From Gemmatales bacterium (GTDB lineage Bacteria > Planctomycetota > Planctomycetia > Gemmatales > Gemmataceae), in the NCBI GenBank assembly GCA_026004675.1, contig BPJP01000011.1:113037-177036 (forward strand): 64,000 bases of DNA, written 5' to 3'. A program made the position numbers and the translations under genes. Below the pieces are notes generated by a model that worked only from the letters and a program-made list of their open reading frames with translations, had not been told where the DNA came from and made no database searches. Position 1 is the first letter of the stretch, and each line of letters begins with the position of its first letter. Positions 57,701 through 64,000 of this stretch are shown here, in pieces.

Positions 57701-57879
57701 TCGTGATCGTAAGGGGAAGCGATTCGCGGAGGCCGTTCCGAACGCAGCACAAGCAGCGGATGCCAGAGCGACAGATAGCCGTTCAAATAGGCAGCTACTT
57801 CTTCATCGCCCAACATCAGGGCGTCCTTTGCCGGCACGGAATAGGGACTCAAGAAGTAAAGTTCAAATGGCTTTTTCAT
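54748..57879 (-). CDS. Large GH38/alpha-mannosidase-like protein with acidic linker
   Basis: 1,043 residues without a signal peptide. Residues 1-115 begin 'FELYFLSPYSVPAKDALML'. An Asp/Glu/Ser-rich low-complexity linker follows at about 117-225 ('DDEDEPDESTSTRADG'). The middle has 'GVYVIDIFLVEDDCQTILPP' and 'LYFHLAYHLHMSISRDQAAT'. The C-terminal 400 residues ('LLLNPCSFTRRVALELEEVK', 'LRNEFFEAEVDSSTGGLRGI', 'RMGPYNVVLFTGGLPFQQRT') are the beta-sandwich domains typical of GH38 alpha-mannosidases. The usual GH38 catalytic Asp motif is not obvious, so activity is uncertain. A rhomboid gene follows downstream. Confidence 0.72.
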   Translation of the reverse strand: MKKPFELYFLSPYSVPAKDALMLGDEEVAAYLNGYLSLWHPLLVLRSERPPRIASPYDHEDPKARQIFACPDDPPMYLPDDWQQKVEQVGAVAYHVTDDRDATFENWKAAMTAFLDKLEDDEDEPDESTSTRADGDKESPSPDASENTSATNDETSNHAFETAETGDRRDESESEAETEEAEGQDLPDDNEYRDYGSVYQDDYDDYGYGSSGAETSEPPRVKLERLKQLLDVPVEQLRPFYGLGFGYMHMTALFEAMDHDNLISDGDFWKEMQQAALALLDGNIDECRSHLQSAAEQLMGGREALYPTGVYVIDIFLVEDDCQTILPPPAYDKELPVNLVTSALALDKMSREHREWFEQFRRRGSEGNLEICVGSYREREEPLTPFESQLWNLTKGLELAKQLLGWEVRIYARKHFGAHPQMPILLAAVGLDRAIFLGSEDAAMPTYDNSVVTWSVGDGKQVEAFMRAPHAADSPQLYFHLAYHLHMSISRDQAATIALLHGNRRPPSWYDDWLALTDLAPVFGQWTTLTDYFNESMAGTYGTSVSSEEYHDDYLTARTEDKVEHPIAWFPRHARMRRRIDTLWTLAAMQRGLTGKKDTLQIDSKLSELEDSIEMNPGSVFDPETSKRVNELEEEIGSALAQRLLSRAISQQPGYLLLNPCSFTRRVALELEEVKHPLPVEGPLKACQVNEDGKAKLVVEVPGLGFAWIPRQGSADTPPQPRRIRLADQRHLRNEFFEAEVDSSTGGLRGIWDYRTRMNRIGQQLVFNPGSKMRASEIKVLSDGPALGEVISEGGILDDHDQLLAKFRQRFRVWLGRPVLEMRIEIFPEHEPSGYPWHAYYGARFAWRDERTLLLRGINGTSQITSHTRPDSPDFLEWRMGPYNVVLFTGGLPFQQRTETRMLDVILITEGEKWHTFDLALGLDREYPMQTALGTISPVPLIGVDKGPPHVGSSGWLFHLDATNLLLTSMRPAENGADSIYVRTVECAAHPGSAEFRCVRNPKRATLVNARGEEIGEAHVYDDAAVFEAGASEFVQLRVDFSA

Positions 57880-57992
57880 GTTGTGGGTCTATGCCTGAGC
57901 GGCAGGAAGGCAAGCCGAGTTCCATGACTTGTCAGCATTATATCTGATTGCGACGTTCGCACGGATGCCCAATAACTTCAAAAGTGCGTCCC

Positions 57993-59753
57993 TCATCCGG
58001 TCCGTTCCCGTGGCGGGTCCAATTCCGGGGAGGGCCTGGTGCCGGCAAAAAGACGAACATCGACCCGTTGCGCCTTGGACAGATCGACATGTTCGGCAGC
58101 GAGATCGAATTGCAGCGTCGGTTGGTGACTCAAATGGAGAGGCAGACGAACGCGAAAAGTGCTGCCTCGCCCCAGTTCGCTTTTCAACGTCACTTCGCCC
58201 CCTAGAAGTTTCGACAGCTCGCGAACCACGGACAACCCCAATCCCGTGCCGGCGTGCTCGCGCGTCAACGGCGTGCCCACCTGGCGGAATTTTTCGAACA
58301 CCGCTTCTTGATCTTCCAGCGCGATGCCAACGCCCGTGTCGCTGACGGTCAGGATGAAAAACGGTTGGTCGGCCTCCGCTTTCAAAAGCACCCTGCCGCC
58401 TTCCGGTGTAAACTTGATCGCGTTGGAGAGGAGATTGGACAAAATCTGCTGTAGCTTCCCCACGTCCTGGCGAACGGTGGGAAGCAACGGATCGACCTGG
58501 CAGCGCAGGTCGATGTTTTTCTTTTCCGCCAGCGGCTTGAACATGTTCATCATCCCCTCGCAGACATCGGCGACGCTGAACTCCTCCAGGCGGACCTGCA
58601 TCTTGCCGGCTTCGATCTTCGCGAGATCGAGGATGTCGTTGATCAATGCCAAGAGCTGCTCGCCGCTGGTGCGGATATTCTGAACCCAGCGTTTTTGCTT
58701 GTCATTTAGCTGATCGCTGGACAGCAGCACTTCGCTGAAACCGAGAATGCTGTTGAGCGGGGTGCGCAGTTCGTGGCTGATAGTGGCGAGAAAGTCGCTT
58801 TTAAGCCGGTTCGATTCGTAAAGGGCCATGTTCGCCCGGGCCAATTCATCGACTTTGCGGTCGAGGTCGGCATTCAGTTTGCGCCATTGGTCCTGCATGC
58901 TGACCAGATTGCGCAACATCCGGTTGAAAGCGTGGCTGAGGTCTTCGAACTCGTCACCGGTTTGGATTTCACTGCGCACATTGAGCCTGCCAGCGGAAAT
59001 CGCGTCACTGACTTCTTTCAGATGTTTGACCGGCTTGACGATAACGTACCGGACGATGAGATAGCTGCCGGTCATGATAAACAACGCCGTGATCAAGGCG
59101 GTCGAGATAAGCCAGGCACGGTTCCAGTGGATGCCCGCTTGGATGGTCTGGGTGGGAAGGTTGATTTTCACGACGGCCATCAAATCGCCGGCCTTTAATT
59201 CGCCATACATTTCTTTCTCTGCGCCGGCCTGCGGATGGCAAGCCAGGCAACTCCGGCGGGCACGAACGGCGCCATAATAGCGAATGAAAGTCCGGTTATT
59301 GAGAGGTCGGCTGTGTTCGCTGAGCGTTTCGTCGCTGGCAAACTGCTCCAGCAGATCTTTTTCGAAATCGTCGGCTGGCCCGTGCGTCGGATGGGCTGGC
59401 AGAATCAGATCGTGCTCGTAGTTCCGCACGGATTCGGGCAGGCTGTCCCCTTCCGACAATTGCCGAAGCGATTGCTTCAGCTTCTGCCATTGCTGCTGAT
59501 CGAGCTTGGCGTCCGCTTGTGCCCAGTCGCCTTGCAAAACATCGACATGATCCAAGTGCCGCTGTACCAGATATTGGTTGACCAGCAACCTCCCGGCGGT
59601 TTTGGTTTGTTCATATGCCAGGGATTCCGTTTTGAGGGCATACCACCAGAAGCTGATCGTGATCAGCAGCAAAATGCCAGCGCCGAACAGGAATCGGCAT
59701 TTCCGTTCGAGGCTCGTTTCTCCCAGAAGATGTTTGAACGCACGGTAAGACAT
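57993..59753 (-). CDS. Sensor histidine kinase with c-heme-binding (DUF3365-like) sensor domain
   Basis: 586 residues from ATG 59753 ('MSYRAFKHLLGETSLERKCR'). After one membrane helix an extracytoplasmic domain ends in 'RRSCLACHPQAGAEKEMYGE', in which C169/C172/H173 form a CxxCH c-type heme site as in DUF3365/Tll0287-type sensors. A second helix, HAMP, coiled coil, the phosphoacceptor His327 ('ATISHELRTPLNSILGF') and the ATPase domain ('SNLLSNAIKFTPEGGRVL', 'VSDTGVGIALEDQEAVFEKF', 'GTGLGLSVVRELSKLLGG') follow. It probably senses redox state or a gas through the heme. No response regulator gene is adjacent. Confidence 0.92.
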   Translation of the reverse strand: MSYRAFKHLLGETSLERKCRFLFGAGILLLITISFWWYALKTESLAYEQTKTAGRLLVNQYLVQRHLDHVDVLQGDWAQADAKLDQQQWQKLKQSLRQLSEGDSLPESVRNYEHDLILPAHPTHGPADDFEKDLLEQFASDETLSEHSRPLNNRTFIRYYGAVRARRSCLACHPQAGAEKEMYGELKAGDLMAVVKINLPTQTIQAGIHWNRAWLISTALITALFIMTGSYLIVRYVIVKPVKHLKEVSDAISAGRLNVRSEIQTGDEFEDLSHAFNRMLRNLVSMQDQWRKLNADLDRKVDELARANMALYESNRLKSDFLATISHELRTPLNSILGFSEVLLSSDQLNDKQKRWVQNIRTSGEQLLALINDILDLAKIEAGKMQVRLEEFSVADVCEGMMNMFKPLAEKKNIDLRCQVDPLLPTVRQDVGKLQQILSNLLSNAIKFTPEGGRVLLKAEADQPFFILTVSDTGVGIALEDQEAVFEKFRQVGTPLTREHAGTGLGLSVVRELSKLLGGEVTLKSELGRGSTFRVRLPLHLSHQPTLQFDLAAEHVDLSKAQRVDVRLFAGTRPSPELDPPRERTG

Positions 59754-59923
59754 GGAGAGAGTTCTAGCGCTGGTACCATTCCTCCTGCCGGCAGAAACTT
59801 GTGCCAAGAAGACTGCCGTGACTCTCTTACCATACCTGGTTTATGCCCAAGTTCCTAGGCGAAACTGCCCGGACAGCCGGCCCGGTCCCCTCGTCGCACT
59901 GCCGATCTGGAACTCACCGAAAA

Positions 59924-60107
59924 CACCGTTTGCTGACGGTGTCTGCTTCCCTCTCGCCCCCGCCGGAAAAATCAGATAACACCGTTTGCTGACGGTGGAG
60001 ATAAGATGTACAAAATAGCTAACGATTTCCTCGAGCATCACGTCTGCGTACTGGCGCGCACCAAAAAGGCCGCGCTGAACTTGCAACGGAGTGCCGACGA
60101 TCGGTGA
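59924..60107. repeat. Paired-hairpin repeat, copy B, with micro-ORF
   Basis: CACCGT-TTGCTG-ACGGTG hairpins at 59924-59941 and 59980-59997 are 56 bp apart and are followed by GGAGATAAG. A 33-codon frame then starts at ATG 60006 ('MYKIANDFLEHHVCVLARTK') and ends at 60107. Hairpin sequence, spacing and the downstream frame parallel copy A at 40405-40625, with about 60% identity over the first 22 codons by my count. It lies between the divergent histidine kinase and tRNA-Gln/enolase genes. Confidence 0.7.
60006..60107 (+). CDS. Candidate 33-aa micro-ORF in the paired-hairpin repeat
   Basis: It has a good ribosome-binding site (GGAG at 59997-60000, 5 bases before the ATG). The encoded peptide shares K-I-x3-F-L and A-R-T-x-K-A with the frame in copy A. 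Translation is not demonstrated; the similarity could be at RNA level only. The second hairpin lies just before the ribosome-binding site and could control it. Confidence 0.35.
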   Translation: MYKIANDFLEHHVCVLARTKKAALNLQRSADDR

Positions 60108-60176
60108 AAGCGAACGTGTACTATGGACAAGGAGACGTGAACCGGTTGTTCGGCAAACAGGCGCGCGAGAAGAATC

Positions 60177-60247
60177 TGGGGAACTAGGATTCGAACCTAG
60201 ACTAACTGATCCAGAGTCAGTCGTGCTACCGTTACACCATTCCCCAA
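60177..60247 (-). tRNA. tRNA-Gln (anticodon CUG)
   Basis: The minus strand folds as acceptor UGGGGAA/UUCCCCA with discriminator G, D-stem GUGU/GCAC, anticodon stem ACUGA/UCAGU with loop CUCUGGA (anticodon CUG), and T-stem CUAGG/CCUAG with loop UUCGAAU. The weak U1-A72 pair is typical of tRNA-Gln. CCA is not encoded. Confidence 0.95.
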
Positions 60248-60536
60248 GTGCTGTCAGTGTAGCAGGCGGAAGAGCAGGGTGCAAGTTCGGCTGGAAAACA
60301 TCCGAAATCGGTTCACCTCCGGTCTGACCACCGGTCTGCGTGACGCCAACGGCGTCCCTCGAGCCAGCTTCGGGCGGACGATTGGCGCATGTTTCCCGAA
60401 AACCGCCACAGCCTGCGGGCAATTTTGCCGAAATGCCCAAGCCGTCCTTCCGCTTTTTGATATGATCAGCGGTGCCCGCAGCGGACTTTTCCGTCCGTGC
60501 ATGTGTACCTTCTTTTCGACCGTCCAGGAGCCAAAG

Positions 60537-61655
60537 ATGAAAGTCGTTTCTCTTGCCCTGCATCCCGTGGTCGTTTCACGGCGTTACGGCACGGTCATCG
60601 CCCAACAAGGAGGTAAAGCGAAAAAAAGCGTGGCCAAATCGTACTTTTATTTTGTGGAGGTGAAAACGGACAACGGCCTGACTGGCTGGGGCGAGATGTC
60701 CGATATCGACTTCGACAAGTTGCCGAAGAACGTCGCTGACTATGCCGACGCGCTGGCCGCCTTCATGAAAGGGAGGAACCCGTTCGACCTGCAAAAACTG
60801 CATCATGATATCAGCGAGCATTTCGACATAGCTGACGATTCGCTGGCACGTGCCGCGGCCTGCGCGCTCGACATGGCGATGTACGATCTAATCGGCAAAT
60901 ACGCGAAGCGGCCGGTTTACGATCTGCTCGGCGGAGCCGTCCGTAAGGATGTTGTTATCTCCTGGGTTGCCTATATTCGCGAGGAACTCGATTTGCTTCG
61001 CGACGAAATCCGCGAACGCGTCAAACAAGGATTTCGTGCCTTCAAGTTGAAGGTAGGAGTCGACATCGACCTGGACGAAAAGCGGCTGGCGTTAACCCGT
61101 GAAGTCGCCGGCAGAGATGCGATCATCAAAGTGGATGCCAACGCCGGCTGGTCAGTAAAGGAGGCGCCGCGGAACATTCGCCGCTTGCACAAATACCAGC
61201 TGGCGGGCGTTGAGACGCCGGTCCCCAGAGAGGACCCTGCCGACATCGCTGCGGTTCGCAAACAAGTGGACGTACCGATTCTGGAACACGTTGGAAACCT
61301 TGAATACGCTTTGGCGTTGATCAAGGCGAAGGCTATCGATGTCATGAATATCTCGCTCAGCGGTGCCGGCGGTTTGTTCCCAGCGAGGCAAATCGTTGCT
61401 CTGGCCCAGGCTGCCAGAATCGGCGTTTTGGTGGGAAGCACAGTCGAACTCGGCCCGGGAACACTGGCTCAGCTTCATTTCGCCGCCACGATTCCGAATC
61501 TGACTTTGCCCAGCGATCTGATCGGCCCGGGTATGTATACCGACGATGTGCTCGTACGACCTCTGCAATACCAGCGGGGTCGGTTGGCGATTCCCCGCGG
61601 CATCGGTCTCGGCGAGAACATGGATCGCCAAAAGATGCGGGAATTGAAGTTCTGA
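60537..61655 (+). CDS. Muconate cycloisomerase-like enolase-superfamily enzyme
   Basis: 372 residues from ATG 60537 (ribosome-binding site AGGAG). Key segments are 'FYFVEVKTDNGLTGWGEMSD', the KxK motif in 'GFRAFKLKVGVDIDLDEKRL', metal ligand Asp in 'AIIKVDANAGWSVKEAPRN', and 'VNISLSGAGGLFPARQIVAL'. The second ligand position reads 'AGVETPVPREDPADIAAVR', where Glu-Gln/Glu-Pro is usual, and the C-terminal Lys/Asp region is 'ILEHVGNLEYALALIKAKAI'. The family includes cycloisomerases, dipeptide epimerases and dehydratases; the altered second site makes activity uncertain. About 290 bp of leader with no recognised feature separate it from tRNA-Gln. Confidence 0.85.
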   Translation: MKVVSLALHPVVVSRRYGTVIAQQGGKAKKSVAKSYFYFVEVKTDNGLTGWGEMSDIDFDKLPKNVADYADALAAFMKGRNPFDLQKLHHDISEHFDIADDSLARAAACALDMAMYDLIGKYAKRPVYDLLGGAVRKDVVISWVAYIREELDLLRDEIRERVKQGFRAFKLKVGVDIDLDEKRLALTREVAGRDAIIKVDANAGWSVKEAPRNIRRLHKYQLAGVETPVPREDPADIAAVRKQVDVPILEHVGNLEYALALIKAKAIDVMNISLSGAGGLFPARQIVALAQAARIGVLVGSTVELGPGTLAQLHFAATIPNLTLPSDLIGPGMYTDDVLVRPLQYQRGRLAIPRGIGLGENMDRQKMRELKF

Positions 61656-61738
61656 GCCGACGGCGACGACTGTGTCCTTTCTGCAACAGAAATGCAGCCA
61701 ATCGGCAGAGGGCAGCCAATTCATTCTTCAATCTTGCC

Positions 61739-62852
61739 TCACTGCGCATTCTGCTCGCTTCTTTTCGAACCAAAAAGCTTAAGGACACAGTCGGCGAGGC
61801 GCCGTTGCGGCGAGCTGAGAGGATACTGGTCGAACTCTCCGGGTAAGACCCACTGGTGCGCCGGGTAGAAGGACGAGGAAAACTTTCCGCGAACGCGATC
61901 CACCACGAAACAATTCAAGCGGATGCGGTAGTGCATGACGCCATGCGTCAACGAAAAGAACGGCTCGCCAATCCTGCCACGTAAACCAGTCAATTCGCCG
62001 AGTAATTGTGCTGCTGCCTGTTCCAATGATTGGCCGTTGTCAACAGAGCCATGCGGGAACTCCCACATGTTCGACCAGCGCCCCTTCGCTGGACGACGGA
62101 CAAGGAGGAAGCTATCGGCTCGGCGCGCAACGAGCGCAACCTCGTGCACCGGGATGGTCCGTTTCTTCCTGCCGCTCGGAATGCTATTTTGCAGCTTTCG
62201 TTGACAGGCCAGACAATAACGGTTCACCGGGCAATGCTGACACGCGGGCTTTTGCGGCTTGCACACCAGTGCTCCCAACTCCATCAACGCTTGATTGAAG
62301 TCGCCGCAACGTTCGTGGGGCAACATCGCCTCGGCGAAACGCCATAGCTGCTTTTCAATGGCCTTGTCACGCAAGGGTTGCTCGATCGCGAATAGCCGAC
62401 AAAGCAAGCGCCGTGTATTGGCTTCTAGAACCGGGTGTCTTTGGTCGAACGCTTGTGAGAGGATGGCGGCCGGCCGTATATCGGCCAATCCCAGGAAGAC
62501 GGCAGACATCTTCAATCCTGTCCGGAAAACGTCCCTTGTGCTCGCTGACAATCATGTTGGCAGCGCGATGCAAGGCTCTGGCCCGGCGATAGTAGCCCAA
62601 ACCTTCCCAAACGCGCAGGACCTCGCCTTCGTCGGCAGACGCCAGGTCTTCAATGCTGGCGAATGTCTGTAAAAAACGTGTGAAATAACGGGCTACGGTT
62701 GCGACCTGTGTTTGTTGCAGCATCACCTCGCTAACCCAGATCGCATAAGGATCGCGCGTCCGGCGCCATGGCAGATCGCGCTTGTTCGAATCGAACCAGC
62801 GAAGCAATCGCCTGGAAAAATCACGTGCGCGAAACGGCAGCAGATCATCCAT
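61739..62852 (-). CDS. mutY: A/G-specific adenine glycosylase MutY, frame broken by one extra base
   Basis: The N-terminal part has 'DLPWRRTRDPYAIWVSEVML' with 'QQTQVATVARYFTRFL' and the catalytic helix-hairpin-helix 'DVCRLPGIGRYTAG'. The frame breaks near 62468-62473. With one base fewer it continues 'GAILSQAFDQRHPVLEANTR', the Fe-S cysteines 'CKPQKPACQHCPVNRYC', and a C-terminal NUDIX-like domain ('RRPAKGRWSNMWEFPHGS') that recognises 8-oxoG. The corrected protein is about 370 residues. MutY removes A opposite 8-oxoG. ATG 62852 is used rather than the TTG at 62858. It converges with the enolase-superfamily gene. Confidence 0.9.
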
Positions 62853-62886
62853 GAGCAAAAGAACACTGCGACTTTACTGGAAAGGG

Positions 62887-63466
62887 TCAACGTCGATTCC
62901 GGCGCTGGAATCGGGCAAGAATCTCTTCTGCTGCCGCTTGCGTATCCGACTTACCCTTGTTGCGGTCCGACTTCTTGCTGGTCGGTCTGGTCGGCTGCGC
63001 TGGCTCGTCTTGATGGGTCAACAGCGCGTCCATGTCGACGATCGTCGTATCCTGGTTGACCGGCTCCTCTTCCTCGTCTTCGGACATCGCGAGGAGCATA
63101 GCGGCAATTTCATCTTCCGCTGACTTTGGCGCGGCCGGTTCCGGCAGGGGAGTGGGTTTGTTGACGGGCACTTCCAGCTGCACGGAGAACTCCAGACCGG
63201 CGATGCGGATGGCGATCCTCGTTCTTGAGTTGAACTTCGCCCTGGATGCGTTCGCCGTTGACAAATGTGCCATTAGTGCTTTTCAAATCACAGATGTAAG
63301 CTTTTCCGTTTTTGACGTAAAGAGCACAGTGTTGTTTGCTTACCATCGTCGAGCTTGGGCGGAGATGGCATTTGGCATCCCGGCCAATAAGAAAACGGGG
63401 AACACGGATCGGAATAAGCTTTCCCTGAGCCTTCCCCTCGGAAAGTACAAGTAGGCTGAACTTCAT
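62887..63466 (-). CDS. FHA domain protein with acidic C-terminal tail, frame broken by one extra base
   Basis: The FHA core occupies residues 1-95: 'IPIRVPRFLIGRDAKCHLRP', 'STMVSKQHCALYVKNGKAYI', 'CDLKSTNGTFVNGERI', with the conserved Arg, Ser, His and Asn. A break near 63211 is repaired by dropping one base, giving 'EDRIRIAGLEFSVQLEVPV'. A Pro-rich linker and an acidic tail follow: 'DEIAAMLLAMSEDEEEEPVN', 'QDTTIVDMDALL', ending at 62887. The TTIVDMDALL segment could itself be a phosphothreonine target. Corrected length is about 192 residues. It lies just upstream of mutY. Confidence 0.82.
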
Positions 63467-63603
63467 GACGACCCTCTTTCCGGACGAGTGAATTGGGCTG
63501 ACTGCCACTGCCAGGCGGCGCTAGCAGTGGCTCAGGCGGAGCGTACTGCACGCTTGTACGCGATCCCAATTCGCCGTTTCTCTATTATAGATGCAAATCT
63601 GAT

Positions 63604-64000
63604 TCATGTCACAATCTTTGTGCCGAGTTGTTCGATAAAATGGGCGAGCCAACTGGGATGAGCCGGCCAGGCGGGTGCCGTTACGATATTTTCGTCCGCA
63701 TGCGCCTGGTCGATAAGGGTTTCGATCCATTTGGCACCAGCCTGCTCCAGGTCTGGTTTGAGCGCCGGATAGGCCGTGCAAACTCTTGCCTTGCACAATG
63801 CCTGCGGCCGTCAGGATCTGCACACCGTGACAAATTGCGGCAATCGGTTTCGGCGCTTCTGCAAAATCCCCTTACCAGCCTGATCACAGCTGGCTTGAGC
63901 CGTAAATATTCCGGTGCTCTCCCCGCCCGGAATCAACAGCCCGTCGTAATCGGTGACTCGTACCCCATCAAAGTCGGCATTCAGCGTAAAAAGGTGTCCC
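63604..64000 (-). CDS. DJ-1/PfpI family protein, 5' end outside window, three frame breaks
   Basis: Reading the minus strand from the window edge gives 'DFDGVRVTDYDGLLIPGG'. One fewer base at C4 63921-63924 gives 'RAPEYLRLKPAVIRLVRGF'. One fewer at A4 63863-63866 gives 'AEAPKPIAAICHGVQIL', with the nucleophile Cys elbow. One fewer at 63785-63786 gives 'GRVCTAYPALKPDLEQAGAK', then the stop at 63604. The order of motifs is that of DJ-1/PfpI glutamine amidotransferase-like proteins (deglycase or protease-like chaperones). Three errors within 140 bp suggest poor sequence quality at this end rather than a decayed gene. Confidence 0.8.

Overview
The window looks like a chromosomal segment of a planctomycete (phylum Planctomycetota). 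The support is the family mix: a DUF1080 protein, an N-terminally exported sulfatase, MocA-type dehydrogenases, an HTTM membrane protein with its small partner, several FHA-domain proteins, a Na+/solute symporter with a large inserted soluble domain, and a polyamine/DUF4178/DUF350 gene cluster. No rRNA is present, so I do not name a genus. At least 13 single-base insertions break 11 otherwise well-conserved genes. All are extra bases and most lie in short homopolymer runs, so I read them as sequence or assembly errors rather than real gene loss.

Layout. 1-5.5 kb: end of a glycosyltransferase, nusB, small proteins (YkgJ-like, EVE), a DUF1080 protein and a sulfatase. 5.76-12.57 kb: a tight seven-gene operon (SPFH/Band-7 with GYF domain, zinc-ribbon membrane protein, AdoMet decarboxylase, double DUF4178 protein, 60-aa membrane protein, DUF350 protein, membrane-fused spermidine synthase), apparently a polyamine-linked membrane or envelope system. 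12.6-27.3 kb: lipoprotein plus HTTM pair, symporter, amidase pair, FHA-GAF-cyclase, uronate isomerase-like protein, universal stress protein, thrS and scpB.

27,296-36,273: an integrative element of about 9 kb inserted in the 3' end of a tRNA-Val(UAC) gene and bounded by a 21-bp direct repeat. All its genes lie on the + strand: NrdR-like zinc ribbon, MerR-like protein, prohead protease-capsid fusion, GNAT enzyme, winged-helix regulator, excisionase-like HTH, RepA-like ATPase, iteron array, tyrosine integrase. It has one capsid module and replication/integration genes but no terminase, portal or tail, which resembles a phage satellite more than a prophage. Its integrase frame runs through the attachment site, so integrated and circular forms would encode different C-termini.

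36.6-64 kb: FHA protein, miaA, dinG, a 1,300-residue protein with a voltage-sensor-like domain, AbgT transporter, isochorismatase-like hydrolase, M32 carboxypeptidase, a spermidine synthase-like protein, a sugar-acid/trehalose cluster (MocA dehydrogenase, sugar-acid dehydratase, TreZ), rhomboid protease, a GH38-like protein, a c-heme histidine kinase, tRNA-Gln(CUG), an enolase-superfamily enzyme, mutY, another FHA protein and a DJ-1/PfpI protein. Two related paired-hairpin repeats sit in the divergent promoter regions at about 40.4 and 60.0 kb.
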